Below are positions 1 to 11,830 of a stretch of DNA of 64,000 nt, one piece after another. Within the stretch, counting starts at the first letter, position 1. Every line of letters begins with the position of its first letter. Under the pieces are notes generated by a model. The model did no database searches. It was not told the DNA's origin and saw only the letters and a list, made by a program, of their open reading frames with translations. Made by a program: the position numbers and the translations under genes. The DNA is from Isoetes taiwanensis (taxonomy: Eukaryota; Streptophyta; Lycopodiopsida; Isoetales; Isoetaceae): assembly GCA_021234155.1 (NCBI GenBank), contig JAJEKV010000039.1, positions 9,005,077-9,069,076 on the forward strand. The letters are read 5' to 3'.

Positions 1-726
1 AAGGGAGAAGCAATGAACGGTGAGGATGAGAGGCGGAAAGAAAGATCGGATGTGATGAGATGGCAAAGGACATCCATTAATGTTAAACGGGTGTGAAAAG
101 AAGGAATGGCATTCAATGCCGGCAACTCGAAGTGGGATATCATTAAAAAAGGAATGTGTCAGAAGGTACCATGGCTAGATATGCGGCGGGAGAACAGATT
201 CTCATTTTAGAAACAGCCTTGCATTGCAAACACGTTGGCGATTTGTGTGATTGGTCCACGTCGACAAGGAGTTCCTCAGTTGGCTATATAAGACGAACCG
301 AGAGAAACGAAGGCATCCGATGGCGCCAAGATGGCAAAGCTGCTGGCTTGAACGAAGATTGCACCATGCCGACTAACTGTCAGGAGTGGATCACTTGTAA
401 GATGAATTGTCTGGATCTCTGGCGCTGCCACAACCGTGGCATTCGCATGGACGGCTGGTGTGCCGGGATGGCTGAACATCCCGACCCGAAGACCAACGGG
501 ATGGAGGTGGTTCTGCACCTTCGCTGGGATCCGGAGCAGAACCTCTACCATCTCCTCCGCATCACCTCTGCTCCGAACCCGGAGTAGAGGGTTTTTCCTC
601 TTAGGACTTAGTAGATAGGGCTCTGAGCCCGTTTTTGTATATAGGGCAGTGCCCATAGCGGAAATAGCTGGGCTGCGCCCACATTTTGTAAAAAAAATCT
701 CCACTATAATATAATCTACCGCCTTT
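1..726. other. Region beyond the Ty3/gypsy integrase, no supported gene
   Basis: This stretch follows the integrase stop of the minus-strand element. Open frames of up to 189 codons overlap on both strands around 156-845, but none shows a recognisable domain. A TATATAAG box-like motif occurs near 284-292 on the plus strand. It may be the long 3' untranslated or spacer region typical of large gypsy elements, or unrelated DNA. Confidence 0.4.
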
Positions 727-2606
727 CTAGTCACTTTCTGTGGTGTTTGATTCTTGAACTGTCTCTGTGTGTTGATGTTCACTTTCTGTGTGATGAAATG
801 CTTTGAGACGAAAGCCATTAACCAATGTAGGTAATGGAGTGCCATCTAATTCAGCTAGTTGGAAAACGCTTGGTCTAACCACTTGAACAATTTTATAAGG
901 GCCAAGCCAACGAAACTTGAGTTTACCCGGAAAATTTTTGTACCTGGAGTCATAAAGAAGAACCAAATCTCCTTCGTTGAATGTTTTTGTCTTCAAACGT
1001 TTGTCATGTAAAGATTTTTGCAACTGTTGTCCATGAAGAACACGAATATAAGCATCCCTTCGAAGTTCATCCAACTGTTCTAATTGATAGACCCGTTCTT
1101 TGAGAGCAGCTGGTGGATTATGAGCGGAGCTTGAGGTTGAAAACGGAGTGTTGGAAGGATATATTCAAATGGCATGAGAGCTTCCTGACCATAAACCAAT
1201 TTAAAAGGAGTGTGACCCGTAGCAATCTTGAAACAAGTATTGTAGGCCCAAAGAACAGTAGGAAGTTTTGTCTGCCAATCCGTGCGGGAAGCGTCACAAA
1301 TTTTCTTGAGAATGGTGACCAGAGTTTTGTTGGTGCTTTCTGCCAACCCATTGCCTTGAGGATAGTAAGGTGTGCTCTTGTGATGATGTATCAAGAGATA
1401 ATCCGTCAGCTCTTTGATAGTATGATTGATGAAATGAACACCACGGTCACCGACCCCAGCTCCAGGTGGGGCGGGCCGAATCAGCGTGATAATTTGTTGA
1501 TAGAGAACTTCGAGTACATGTGCTTGCAGCAGTGTTGTGCGGAAGTGCACAAGCTTCCGCCCATTTGGTGGCGAGTCGGTGAGAACCGAGAATGTATCGC
1601 ACGAGTGTGCCGCGCAGAGGATCTATAGGTCCCACAAAGTCCATTCCCCATTTCTTTGAAGGGAAGTGGCGTGGCGACCGGCGTCAAGGGAAGAGCGTCA
1701 CGGGCCGTGGGGCGTCCCACCCGCTGGCAAGCGTCACACGTGCGGGCGTGGGCGTGAGCATCTCTAAAGAGCGTGGGCCAATAATACCCGGCAAGAAGGA
1801 TTTTTGCGTCTTGCGTGGTGTCACCATGAAAATGACCACCACCGAGTCCTTGATGAGCTTCTCGAACAATGTCTGGAACTTCATGAGGTAGAACACAGCG
1901 TCGAAGGATGGTGTCCTTACCCTTTTTGTAGAGATGTCCGGCAACCATGGTGTAGTCACGGACCTCTCGGAGAAATTGATGGCGACGGGATTGTCGCTTG
2001 GCAGGAGAGAGCGTCTCATCTTCTGGTGGAAGAGCACCGGTGAGGAGGTACTGCTGAAAATCATGAAACCAATGTGGTGTTGCCGTGACTAAAAAGAGTT
2101 GAGCATCAGGGAAGGCGTCTGAGACCCCTGTTGCGGGATCATCCGTGTGGATGCGTGAAAGATAATCCGGAACAACATGAGATTTGCCAGCCTTATGAAC
2201 GATTTCAAAAGGAGCAAATTCTTGGAGAAGAAGGACCCAACGAGCAATGCGGCCCGTGGGCGTGGATTTGTTGATCAAATAGAGAAGTGCTTGGTGGTCC
2301 ACAAAGAACTTGATTTGACTGCCCAAAAGGTAATGACGGAAGCGTTGGACACAGAAAATGAGACCCAAAGCTTCACGCCCGTGGCGAGAATAGTTGGCGC
2401 CGCCAGAATTGAGTTTTCTACCGGGCGTAGCGATTTGGTTTATCGGTGTGCACATCATATTCTTGAGAAAGAACGGCTCCAATAGCAAACGCCGGAGACA
2501 TCGACATGAGCGCGTGAAAGGGCTTGTCCCATTGAGGAGGAACAAGAACCGTGCACGAGTAAGCAAAAGCTTCATTTGTTGAAAGCGGCTTTACTGGGAA
2601 TTCCAA
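727..2606 (-). pseudogene. Ty3/gypsy pol: RNase H and integrase part
   Basis: This segment encodes the RNase H and integrase of the gypsy element. From about 2575 leftwards an RNase H stretch is visible (REALGLIFCVQRFRHYLLGS, then VDHQALLYLINKS). It is followed by the integrase H2C2 zinc finger (GGHFHGD ... CDACQ, about 1850-1720). The integrase core begins near 1644 (MDFVGPIDP) and includes the STPYYPQGNGLAEST motif with the catalytic glutamate near 1330. The C-terminal piece at 1074-727 has the GPYKI signature of the gypsy integrase C-terminus. The frame changes at about 1480, 1350 and 1080, so the integrase cannot be made as one protein. In an intact element these enzymes degrade the RNA template and insert the cDNA. 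Confidence 0.85.
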
Positions 2607-2633
2607 GCCCGGTGGATTAGATCACCCGTGAGT

Positions 2634-3854
2634 TTATGAATGGGATCCGCAATGGCTGCCATCCGTGTATGAAGGTGGAGTAATAATTGACCTTTCCGTG
2701 AAAGAGCGTGTCTCTTTGATATTGGCTGGTGCTTGAGCTTTGAGCACAACAATCGATTTTGGCGGGATCGGTGGTGATTCTCGCTTTGTCGACAACATGG
2801 CCCTATGAGAACACCGAAGTGGACTTAAAAGGTGCATTTCTCGGATTGAGACTAATGCGGACTCATCACATTTCTCGGAAGACGAAGTTCCAATTTATCC
2901 AAATGGTCAGCCATGGAACCAGAGGCGAGAAGAAGTCATCTTGAAAAATTTGCAAGAAGGGATTTTCCTTCATGAAATCATGAAAAACCGAGAGCATGAT
3001 TCGTTGAAATGTTGAAGGAGAGTTGGATAATCCAAAAGGAACCACCTTGTAGGCAAAAAGTGCCCCTGGGGTGGTGAAAGTGGTCTTGAGTTGATCAGAT
3101 TCTTTGATGGAGATCTGATTGTAGCCAGAAAAACCATCCATAAAGGAGTACATCTCATGTCCAGCCACTTCTTCCAGAACTTGGTCTGTGAAGGGAAGTG
3201 GAAAATGATCACGCTCCGTGGCCTGATTGAGTTTCCGATAGTCTACACAGACGCGGATCTTACCATTGTGCTTAAGGGCAATGACGATAGGGCTCACCCA
3301 TTCAGAATGTTTGACCTCATAGATCAAACCTGCAGCAAGGAGTTTGTCAATTTCCGCCTTGACGTAGCGATCCGCGGTAATTAGGGTTGAGCCATGCATC
3401 GTCGTTGCTAATCGGGTCGTCGTGCATCAGATTTGGTAGGAATGGTGAGTTCCCCCAAGCTTTTGTTGATTCCCCGAAGATCTTTGTAACTCCAGGCGAA
3501 AATGTGTTTGAATTTTTTGAACAGCGTGACGGCCCTGTTACGATAAGGAGCCGGAAGGTTTGCAGCAATGCGGACAGGTTGATTGTTGCCAACATCCACA
3601 ATCTCGACTTCGGGAGTCTGAATATGGGGTATGACTTCAGTATCCTGGACAATGTGTGCAGGAGGTTGGAGCATAACCGGATGCGTGGCACTTTGCGTGG
3701 TGAAAAAGAGAGGTTGCTCAGTGTCATCTAGCAGTGGTTGCTTCATGACGGCGTGTACATCAACAGGAGTTGCAGGAGTGTCAGCATCTGAAAAGTGATC
3801 AACGCGTTGGATTCGATTGCAAGGAGCCAGGTAGGGGTCAAGCAAGGCAGCCAT
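2634..3854 (-). pseudogene. Ty3/gypsy reverse transcriptase
   Basis: The 3399-2866 frame carries a clear gypsy reverse transcriptase: VKAEIDKLLAAGLI, then SPIVIALKHNGKIRVCVDYR, LPFTDQVLEEVAG and VVPFGLSNSPSTFQR. The catalytic box, normally YxDD, reads FQDDF here, so the first aromatic is altered while both aspartates remain. The upstream part (3854-3408) includes ITPAxx-like leader and FKKFKHIFAWSYKDLRGI, the usual segment before the RT fingers. Frames change near 3400 and 2870. The domain would copy element RNA into cDNA inside the virus-like particle, but this copy is disrupted. Confidence 0.85.
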
Positions 3855-3873
3855 ACCTGGTCCCGATCAAGAG

Positions 3874-4891
3874 TCATTTCTCCCCAAGGATCAAAGATAT
3901 TCGGGGGTAGGCCGATAGAGGCGACACGCAGGAGTGGAGCCCGAACTTGATAAATATTCGAGCTTCTTCCGAATCGATTAATCCGAGAGAGGGTTCCGCA
4001 TTGTCAACAGAAATGATCCTGCCTGTTTGCAAGTCCATGGTGGCATTGAGATGACCATCTGTGATGACTAACTGGTCCGTGGCCCAGTAATGGATACTCT
4101 TTGCCTGGCGGAGAAAGGGTCTGCCTACCAGCATTTCATAGTCACCTGGATCTTCGCCAGCTTTCCACACTCCAAATTCCATGGGAAAGCGGAGATCACC
4201 TATGTTGATGTGAAGAATAGGTGTGACGCCTTGAGGTCGCGTGATATGGCCATTAGCCAATTTGATGTCATATGGGGCAACGAAAAGAGTTGTGTGATGC
4301 CCATTTGTTTGCGGAGTTTATCCGTGATGAGATTGACTGCACTACCTCCATCGATTTGAACATGGTTGACTTGCTGATTTCCCACCGTGGCATGGACCGT
4401 GGGTGTAGAGGTAGCCACAGCCCCAACTAAAACAGTTGGGAGTGGTAACTGGTCCTTGAGAGCAGGACAGAGTTTTAAAATGGTTGCCAAGCTTAAAGGA
4501 ATTTTGATCTTGGCAAGCTCCTCTTGGAGTTCGAGAGGTACATGAGAAAAAGGATCGGCCTGGTTCCATGTGCGGGAGCGGAGTGGCGTGGGGGAAGCAA
4601 CTTCTTTGAGTAAGTCAACCTCGGCTGCAATATTGGGATATGTCTGAGAGCGTGGAGGTTGAGATGTTGAAGGGTATCTTGTCTTTGTTGAGCTCTAGTG
4701 GTGGCATGAACATTGGCCAATGTGCGGCCTTCAGCAGCTTGCATGAGATTCAAAATGCTTTGGCGAACTTTGGGCATGACATTTGGCATGAGCTTTTCCA
4801 AGTCAGGTGCAAAGTGAACCTTTTTTTCGTCCTCATGAGGAATGGTGTCAACTGCAAAGGCAGGTTGCGTGTCCTTCTGAATAATAGTCAA
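3874..4891 (-). pseudogene. Ty3/gypsy aspartic protease region
   Basis: The frame at 4490-4200 contains VQIDGGSAVNLI, with the catalytic aspartate codon near 4352. This is the single D-G/S-G motif of retroelement aspartic proteases, with an extra glycine as in Tat-like plant elements. The next frame (4260-3874) continues with GEDPGDYEMLVGRPFLRQ, the conserved hydrophobic and GRP(F/W)L segment that closes the protease fold. The upstream 4891-4493 region is the linker between gag and protease. Two frameshifts separate these pieces. The protein would cut the Gag-Pol precursor. Confidence 0.78.
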
Positions 4892-4920
4892 GGGACGTGA
4901 TGCCTTGGTCTGGCGTGAAA

Positions 4921-6230
4921 CTAGACCAACCCAATTTGACTACCGTATGCGGGAGGATTAAGTGCACGAAAAATTTCCTCTTGGGCTTGTTGATCCGGTG
5001 AGGTTGATTTCTTCGGAGCTGGTTGATAGCGTGATTGCCGAGGCGCTCTTGGGGGCTTCTTAAGAACTGGTCGGGCCTTGTTTGCCATTAGCAAGCCGAG
5101 TTGGTAAGCCGTGAGGCGGACCGATGTGGTCCGATTTGTGCCGAGGTGAATTTGGACTGAACTTGTGGAAGTTGAGGACACGCCGGTGGTGGTATGACCC
5201 CATTCTTGGCGGTGATAACACCGAGCTTTAGAAGGATCAAAAGGAGGGCGTTGGTTGGATCCCCGTGGTTGGTCCATTCTGTCGATAGAGTTGCGTGGGC
5301 TGCACATGAAGAGGTGGGCTGGCGATAGTGCGATTGTGGGCTGAGGTGTGGTTTGCACTTGATAAACCATTTTGTTGCGGAGCGGTGTGGGATGAGTGCG
5401 AGTGCACTCTTCCGCGGGCATGCATGATTGCACATGTTGCATCGCTTGCAATGAGGCGGGCCATTGGTGGAGTTGCACTCATTGGCCAAATGGCCTTGAT
5501 ATTTGCAAATATGGCACCAGATTTGATCGCTACTGTGGATTAGCGTGTTGAGGCTGAACGGCCGTTTGTGGAACCATGACGGGTGGAATGAGCGGGAGCT
5601 CTTGAAGAGCCTCGGGAGGAAATATTGACGGAGTGATTGACAAGGTCGATAGCTTTGCTCCAAAGTTTTTGGACGCAGTATTGATCATGAGTCGAATAGC
5701 GGGGAGGAAGTCCTTGGAGAAACCGGACCAAAATCGGCTCGTGTAGGGTACTCCTTGAGCTTACTTAGCTTAGAATGTGAAGTCGATCCGCAAAATCCGA
5801 GGCGCAGACTCGTGGGCTCTTGTTGAAGTTCATTGAGTTGCTTGAGATGAAGTTGATCATCATCCGTGGTCCCAGAATGAGAGAGAAAAAGCGGTCGCAT
5901 TTCGGACCAGTCTTGTTTCCAATGGCTTTTGTTGGACATGAGCCATTGATGAGGAGAGCCACGCAGTGTGGTGGAAAAGATGTGGAATTTCAGTTGAGGT
6001 TGCGCGTGACCATTTAGGACAGCTAGAGCCTCAAATTCTTCCATGTGGGCCTGAGCACTTTGGTCTAACGGTTTGCCTTTCGTGTTGCCGAAGGTGGGAT
6101 AAGTCAGTTTCAGAGTCTGAAAGGTAGATGTGAAAGTGCTGGGCTGGACAGGAACAGGATAGTGAGGATCAGGGTTGCCCTTAAGGCCAAATTTGTCTAA
6201 GCATAATTTAGAAGGTCGGGCGAATAATAG
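4921..6230 (-). pseudogene. Ty3/gypsy gag core and zinc knuckle
   Basis: The capsid-like part lies at about 6200-5685 (EEFEALAVLNGHAQPQLKFH, then GSPHQWLMSNKSHWKQDWSE). This is the usual retrotransposon gag pattern, in which a target window is followed by an aromatic-rich block. A zinc knuckle follows at about 5516-5410 (CHICKYQGHLANEC, spaced C-x2-C-x4-H-x4-C), then a second cysteine-rich stretch. The frame changes several times. Gag would form the particle and bind element RNA. Its upstream continuation is separated from it by an AT-rich interruption at 6231-6801. Confidence 0.75.
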
Positions 6231-6801
6231 AGTTGCAAGATTAGTTATGCTGGCGAATGTTTTCTAGACATGAATTTTTTTTTATAGAAATCTAGACGAA
6301 TCGTGGCCAATATTATTTTGCCAAGATTTAAGTGTCTTTATTTTCCAAGTACAATTTCTATGGTGAGATTTTATTCACCAGCATCCATATTTAATCAAGG
6401 ACACAAATACATTATAACTATAGTTGCATGATTCAATACCACAAATTAACATTTGCAAATGAGAACGTGGCTTATCCTTGTAGATAAAACAAATCTATTA
6501 AAAGGAAGGTCTGTAAAAAAATGCTCTCCAGTGCATCCTTAGAAATATTTGAAACACAATAGCTACAAAAGTAACTCTTAAAATTATCACATGTACCTGG
6601 ATGGATATGGAGACTAGATTAGGTTATGAAGAAAGTCCAGAATATTAGACGATTCCTAAAGAAATCTTCGAGAAGGAGGGTAGAGGATAAGGCGAATCTA
6701 TAGTTATGAAGCTTAGTGGATGTGGCGAATTTTCAAGTGGAGTGAGATTTGTTTATAGAAAAGTTGGCTAATTTTATTTTTTTCATCTATAACGGACCCT
6801 A
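6231..6801. other. AT-rich interruption inside gypsy gag
   Basis: The gag reading is lost between about 6231 and 6801. The sequence is AT-rich, with T runs near both ends, each followed or preceded by TATAGAAA-like text. It has no open frame of note. It looks like a later insertion, perhaps a MITE or solo repeat, but clean termini and a target duplication could not be fixed by eye. Confidence 0.4.
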
Positions 6802-7443
6802 CTAAACCATAGCATCAAAATTTCTCGATACCCTTAAAAAATAGCCTTTTGACGAACTTTCGTCCTTAAGGGCTACCCTGGTGAGGATATGGAGGTTGAG
6901 GTGGATGTGGCATTGTGCCTGACGGACCCTGATGAAGGGGTGACTGCGGTTGAGAAACTGAAGTAGCCGGAGCATTGGTTTTGAGATCTGTAAGGTTGTA
7001 AACAGGAAGAGCCGTGGGGAACGTAGGGAAAGGATATTCCTGGGTAGGCGCAAAGGAGACATGTGGATAGCCGTGCCCACCCGGGGGAGATGATGGTTGC
7101 GAAGGAAGAGGCGTATGGCCTGAAGAATGATGGATGTAGGCATGTTCAGGGGTGTGAAAGTACGGTTGAGAAGGTTGAGCGGATAAGGCTCCCCGATAGT
7201 GATGAGGGGACCGAGGTTGTGAGCAATGTTTGCACGCTTTGGGGCGGGAACTGGGACGAGACCGGACACGAGGGTGGGTGGGGCGGACCGAGCCCTAGAC
7301 CGAAGATGGCCTCCCTCTATGTCATAAGTAGATCCATACATGTCGCAACAACAGTTTCCGACGCCGATGGCGCCCAAGCGAGATGCCGCTCGAGAAAGGA
7401 GTTCTTCCTCGGGCGTGGAAATTACCTTTAATGCACATGGCAT
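6802..7443 (-). pseudogene. Ty3/gypsy gag N-terminal region
   Basis: The frame starts just inside the primer binding site with MPCALKVISTPEEELLSRAA. Its first third reads as a plausible gag leader. From about 7150 leftwards the better reading is in another frame, rich in proline, serine, glutamine and histidine (for example PSQPSSPPGGHGYPHVSF), which is typical of gag linkers. A frameshift therefore lies near 7150. The position directly downstream of the primer site and LTR supports assignment to gag rather than a host gene. Confidence 0.6.
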
Positions 7444-7468
7444 GGCGTAAGAAAGTAGGAGAAAATCA

Positions 7469-7486
7469 GACCCGGCAGCGGCGACA
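7469..7486 (-). other. Primer binding site, tRNA-Asp-like
   Basis: Read on the minus strand the sequence is TGTCGCCGCTGCCGGGTC. It closely resembles the tRNA-Asp-complementary site of plant Tat/Athila elements (TGGCGCCGTTGCCGGGGA from memory). It sits one base inside the LTR end, as expected for the minus-strand primer site. Confidence 0.7.
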
Positions 7487-7487
7487 G

Positions 7488-8083
7488 TGTTTGGGGTCTG
7501 GGTTCGGGAACTCCTGGAAGACAGCCCTCTGTGAGGACCCGTGGATCTAACAGGAGAGTCCGGGGGACTATGTCACGCGGGATTTGCTGAAAGAGAAGAA
7601 AAAGAAGAGAAACGTAACAAATGAGAGAAAGATGATAAGCTTCCTTGATATCAATGATGAAAATACATGAGCTCTCGCAATAGAGAGAAAACTGAAAGGA
7701 GACAAGACTCAAAACTCATCTAAAAAACTTATGAGCTAACTCTACTCATATATATAGTACAATGGCCTTGGGCCCAATATAGACACTCTGACTGATCTCG
7801 GTGCCGACTCCTGGAAGGAGGCCTGATTTGCAGGAATGTTGGCGGTGCCTCTTGAAGTGCCTAGAATCACTTGGACGCCGACGCTGGCGGTGGTGGCGGG
7901 CCGTCACTTGTCCGAAGCGGGCGCCTCTTGTTGACAGACCAAAGGCTTTGATGCGTGGCTTTCTTTGCTTAGTCTTCTCGCGGAGGCTTGGATGTCTGAC
8001 CCGTGGTTGACTGAGGATCTTTGAGCTTGACCTGGTCTGACGTATGCATGAATAGTCATGTACCAGGAGGCACAGGACTAACA
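7488..8083 (-). repeat. 5' LTR of the Ty3/gypsy element
   Basis: The inner edge is well placed: TGTTTGGGG at 7488 (CCCCAAACA on the element strand) abuts the primer site. A minus-strand TATA box (CTATATATATGAG) lies near 7745-7762, which is the right place for a U3 promoter. The outer edge at 8083 is proposed because the element strand would then begin TGTTAGTCCTG, a normal TG...CA end. Without a second LTR copy in the window this edge is uncertain. Confidence 0.55.
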
Positions 8084-9986
8084 CTAATTGCTCAACCTTG
8101 CCATACTTACTGGCCTAGATTTAGACTTAAGAGAAGATGTCCGACATCTAGGAGGTGCAAGGTTACAGGTTAAAGAATTATTTACATAAATCCTATAGCC
8201 ATAAGTTTTTGTCGACATGACATTTTCTTTGGACACAAACTAGCAATTAAATAATTATTCTTGTTTTAGATGTAATCTATACTCTAGGATCCCCCCTTTC
8301 TTAATTATTGCCCTCTTGAAATAGTCCCACCTTTGAATTGATGCCATCTAAGAAGTTGGCCGGACTTGTTAGATTGCTTCTCTTCATTGGGTCAGATTAT
8401 TCCTTATATTGTGGAGTTACTCATCATATACATGGTCGACGGTTATCCGATTATTGAATCTTGCTTAGCGAGATGATCAAGTTCACGAAGAGGTTCCAAT
8501 ATATTGGATATCTGTCAACAATTGTATATAGTTTTAGTACTCCCTACGTCTTTCTTTCCAATCTTTGAAGCTTTGCTCAATTCTTGGGTTCATCCTTTCT
8601 AAAAGAAATGACAAAATCTACTCGATATTTCGTCCCAATCCTATCATGGATGTTATCACCCATAATTCTAAGAGATTCAACTATCTGATAGGTCCTCTAG
8701 CTTGCTAAAAGTTGGTGTAGTCATTAGTCATTGGGGTAGCAAGGCGATGATCCACAATTTTGTTGAAAAATCTGATCTGAGTCGTTGTATAATCATTCAT
8801 GTGCCCTGTTTTTTCGTCGAACATATTCTGACTGTGCTCGTCCTTAATTTTGATGTTGACTACCTTCATTAAAGTTATCCACATTAGTGGGCTTGATGAT
8901 GTAGTTGGCAACATAAGGTCTCGTCATCACATCCCCAAAGGCTTCATCCCCAAAGGCTTGAAGGTAGTGTTCTCCACTCTGTAGAATCTTTCATGGTGAC
9001 TCATCTGCCTTGGAGGTTACAAGATTTGAGGATGATTCTTCTAACTCCTGAATTGATACTGTTGTGTTGACCTTATCAATTCGATTCTTCATCTTGGCGG
9101 TCGCATGCTGCTGATGACAATGTTGAGTGCTTTACCAATTCTAATTGTGCAACTTCTCTTCCTGAGAAAAGGCTATTTGCATCCATGTGCAGGGACTATA
9201 ATCTTGATTGATCAGTTAAAAATGCTAGTATTTGGTCCCCCCCCTCCCCCCCTTTTCCCCCATGGTGTCTTCTTGAGATGGTGTTGTCGGGGTTGATGTA
9301 GCTGCTCTGAAGTATCAGGGCTGATGAGGAAGAAGTTGGTTGCAGTCTGGCCATACTCCTATTCCTGAGCTGCCCATCCTTGCTAGCTTGTAATACCTTC
9401 TTAGTCGAAGCATCTTTGCTTAATGTCTAGATCTGATACTACTATGGGCATGTATATTTGAGGTAGCTGCACTTCCTAGGGGATATATCTGGTCTCCTCT
9501 TTTAGAAACTCTTGATGTCACTAGTCGATAAAGTCATCTACTTGGTGGCGTGGTTCTGACATTAGTCATCGATGTGCGGCCCTTCCTCGAGACAATATGG
9601 CACTTAGCTGTTCCTCCCCTAATGTGATCCATAGTGTAAGTGTCGTGATGCCCATTGGCTGTTGCATAGCCCTCCTTGGTAACTAGTGTATCTATCCTTG
9701 ATGTCTCAATCATCCTTTCTGTAGGTTCCTCTCTATTATTGTGTTTGGGTTCCCCTGCGCACCATCTTGACCTTCGCCTTGCTAAAGTTTCCTCCGTAAG
9801 GTTGCCCTCTGTTTTCAAATTCATCGATGTTGTCGAGTGGCTCCCGTGTCGCGAGCTCAGGGATCTGCAATGAAGGTTTCCCTGATCTATTTGACTGCCC
9901 TAAAGTGCAAAGCCCTCTAATACTACCACAACAATAATTATTTATGTCTACTTACTGTATAATCCCTATATTTATTCTCTGTTTTT
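8084..9986. other. No gene recognised
   Basis: Only short unrelated open frames occur here, none longer than about 100 codons and none with a recognisable motif. A C-rich run lies at 9238-9258. The stretch may be decayed element DNA between the gypsy LTR and the LINE. Confidence 0.5.
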
Positions 9987-11797
9987 ATGCCTTTATCTAC
10001 TCTAACCACAAATGACCCCTTGGCATTTGGCACTTTACTAGACACTGAGAAGGGTACTTATTTACTGTTGGGGTGGTATACGGAGACTTATTTTATGGGT
10101 GTACTTGGTGTATGCCAAGGCCGCCCTCTATCTCCTACATTGTTTGGCCTTTTCATTGATGAATTAGATGATTGGTTACAGGTGCACTCACTAGCAGGGA
10201 CACAGATTGGGGATTATATTATTCAGCTTCTGTTATATGCTGATTATGTGGTACTTTGGTGGTACTCTTGGCCAACAAAAAGAAGGTTGCTAAAGGAACA
10301 CCTTAACCATCTAGAAGCTTTTTGTGAGGCCAAACAAATGAGGGTGAATATTGCAAAATAAAAAAGAATGGTATTTGGCACGAGAGAGAGAACTCCTTTT
10401 TTGTATCACGGACAAGGATTGAAAATAATGGAAAGTTTCAAGTACCTCGGGATTGATTTCTCATCAAGACGCAATTAGAAAGAATGTGTGAAAAGGAGAG
10501 CAATAGGTGGCAAATCAGCACTTTATTGTATGCTTGTTAAATGCTCAAGAGTCTCACTACACGACTGGGGACTCAAGAAGGTACTTTTTAAATTATTAGT
10601 TCAATCAGTATTGCTTATGGAGTTCCTGTGTGGGGGCCAAGTACTTCAAGTAAGATGTGGAATCAATAAGAAGCAGTCCAGAAATTATTCTTGAGGCATG
10701 AGCTTGGCATTAAGGCTCAAACACCATATGCTATTATGCTGGCAGAGGTAGGTATGTATCCATTGGAACTGGAAGCTCTCTTTCAATCCATAAATTTTGT
10801 TAATAGGATTAGAGAACAAGATCCGGAACACTTATCTTATCAAGCATTGCTCATATCAGAGCAACAAGGATGGATGCATGATCTAAAAGTATGTGCAAAT
10901 AAGTGGGGTATAGATTGATGATAATCGGCCAACAGGCAAATCAGTTGCAAGAAAAATGTTGGAATCTTTAGTAATTGAACGCCTTTGGGCACAATAAGGG
11001 AGAAGAATGCAATATTATAAAGCTTATGTGAACTCTTTGAAGGCATATAGCAGCCAAAAATACCCGATGTCTGATATGCCCAAGACATTGAAGCAAATTA
11101 TAGCATGTTACAGGACAAGCTCGCGTCAATTGGAGGTAGAGACAGGTAGATGGAATGGGATTCCATTGGAGAGTAGAATATATAAAAACTGTGATGCTAA
11201 TGCGGTGGCGGATGAAGAACATGTTTTTCTCTAGTGCTCGGCATACAATGATATCAGGGAGAGACTTGCTTTACAAGTCTTGGATCTACAATCATTATTT
11301 TCTTGTTGTTGTCATGAGTTAGGACCATATTTTAAAGTGGTTGATGAACACCGTACATTGATGCTAAAATTATTAATACTGCTTATTTTTATTAAGTGCT
11401 CCATGGCCTTCAAGGCCCTATGTGAGCAAGACCAATTACATGGAATAAGTTGGAATAAGTTGCGGAGCCAAGCATTTCATTTAGCATCAGGATGGTTGTT
11501 ATGGTCCATCTGGAAGCACAGAAGACTGTCTATCTTTCAGGGTTTGGATATTCCTCCTGCAGTTGTCCTCCAAGACGCACAAGCTAGAATTGTTAAGGCT
11601 TACCATTGCTCTTCGCTTGCTCCTGCCAAGCGACGGTTGATATTTGAGTCCTATTTGAGTGTGTTGTCTTATGCATAGGCTGGTGGTTCTACTCAGTGGA
11701 TCATGATTATCCTCTGAGACTTTATTCCCACCTCTGCATTTGTATTTTGCTTTTTGGCTTGGAGTTTCAATAAAGTTTGTCGTCCTTCAAAAAAAAA
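9987..11797 (+). mobile_element. LINE (non-LTR retrotransposon) fragment, 5' truncated
   Basis: The plus strand encodes the second half of a LINE ORF2. The palm motif region reads GVCQGRPLSPTLFGLFIDEL at about 10098-10165. It is followed by the catalytic box YADYVVL near 10240, where the second aspartate of YADD has become tyrosine. Downstream come the thumb-like NHLEAFCEAKQMRVNIAK and blocks up to FHLASGWLLWSIWK (about 11475) and a stop near 11678. A poly-A-type 3' end follows (AATAAAG near 11770, then an A run at 11790) and an AAAT microsatellite. Stops at 10361, 10694 and 10918 break the frame. Endonuclease and N-terminal RT are missing, as is usual for 5'-truncated insertions. Confidence 0.85.
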
Positions 11798-11807
11798 GAC
11801 CAATTAC

Positions 11808-11830
11808 ATAAATAAATAAATAAATAAATA
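11808..11830 (+). repeat. AAAT microsatellite at the LINE 3' end
   Basis: About five AAAT/AATA units follow the A-rich LINE tail and directly abut minus-strand copia RT sequence. The tract is consistent with a LINE tail at the insertion junction. Confidence 0.7.

Larger units (their letters stand above)
1..8083 (-). mobile_element. Ty3/gypsy LTR retrotransposon, degenerate, 3' LTR outside window
   Basis: Reading leftwards on the minus strand, the order is LTR, primer binding site, gag, protease, reverse transcriptase, RNase H, integrase, which is the Ty3/gypsy order. The integrase ends at about 727 without a chromodomain. The primer site resembles the tRNA-Asp site used by plant Tat/Athila elements, and the protease active-site context (DGGSAVNLI) also fits that group; the lineage call is inference. 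The coding region is split by many frameshifts, so it is not an autonomous copy. No sequence matching the right-hand LTR was found at the left, so the 3' LTR probably lies before position 1. Confidence 0.85.

Noticed and set aside
276-845. 189-codon minus-strand open frame as a gene
   Set aside because: It overlaps a 143-codon frame on the other strand, shows no domain, and lies in the untranslated part of a dead gypsy element.
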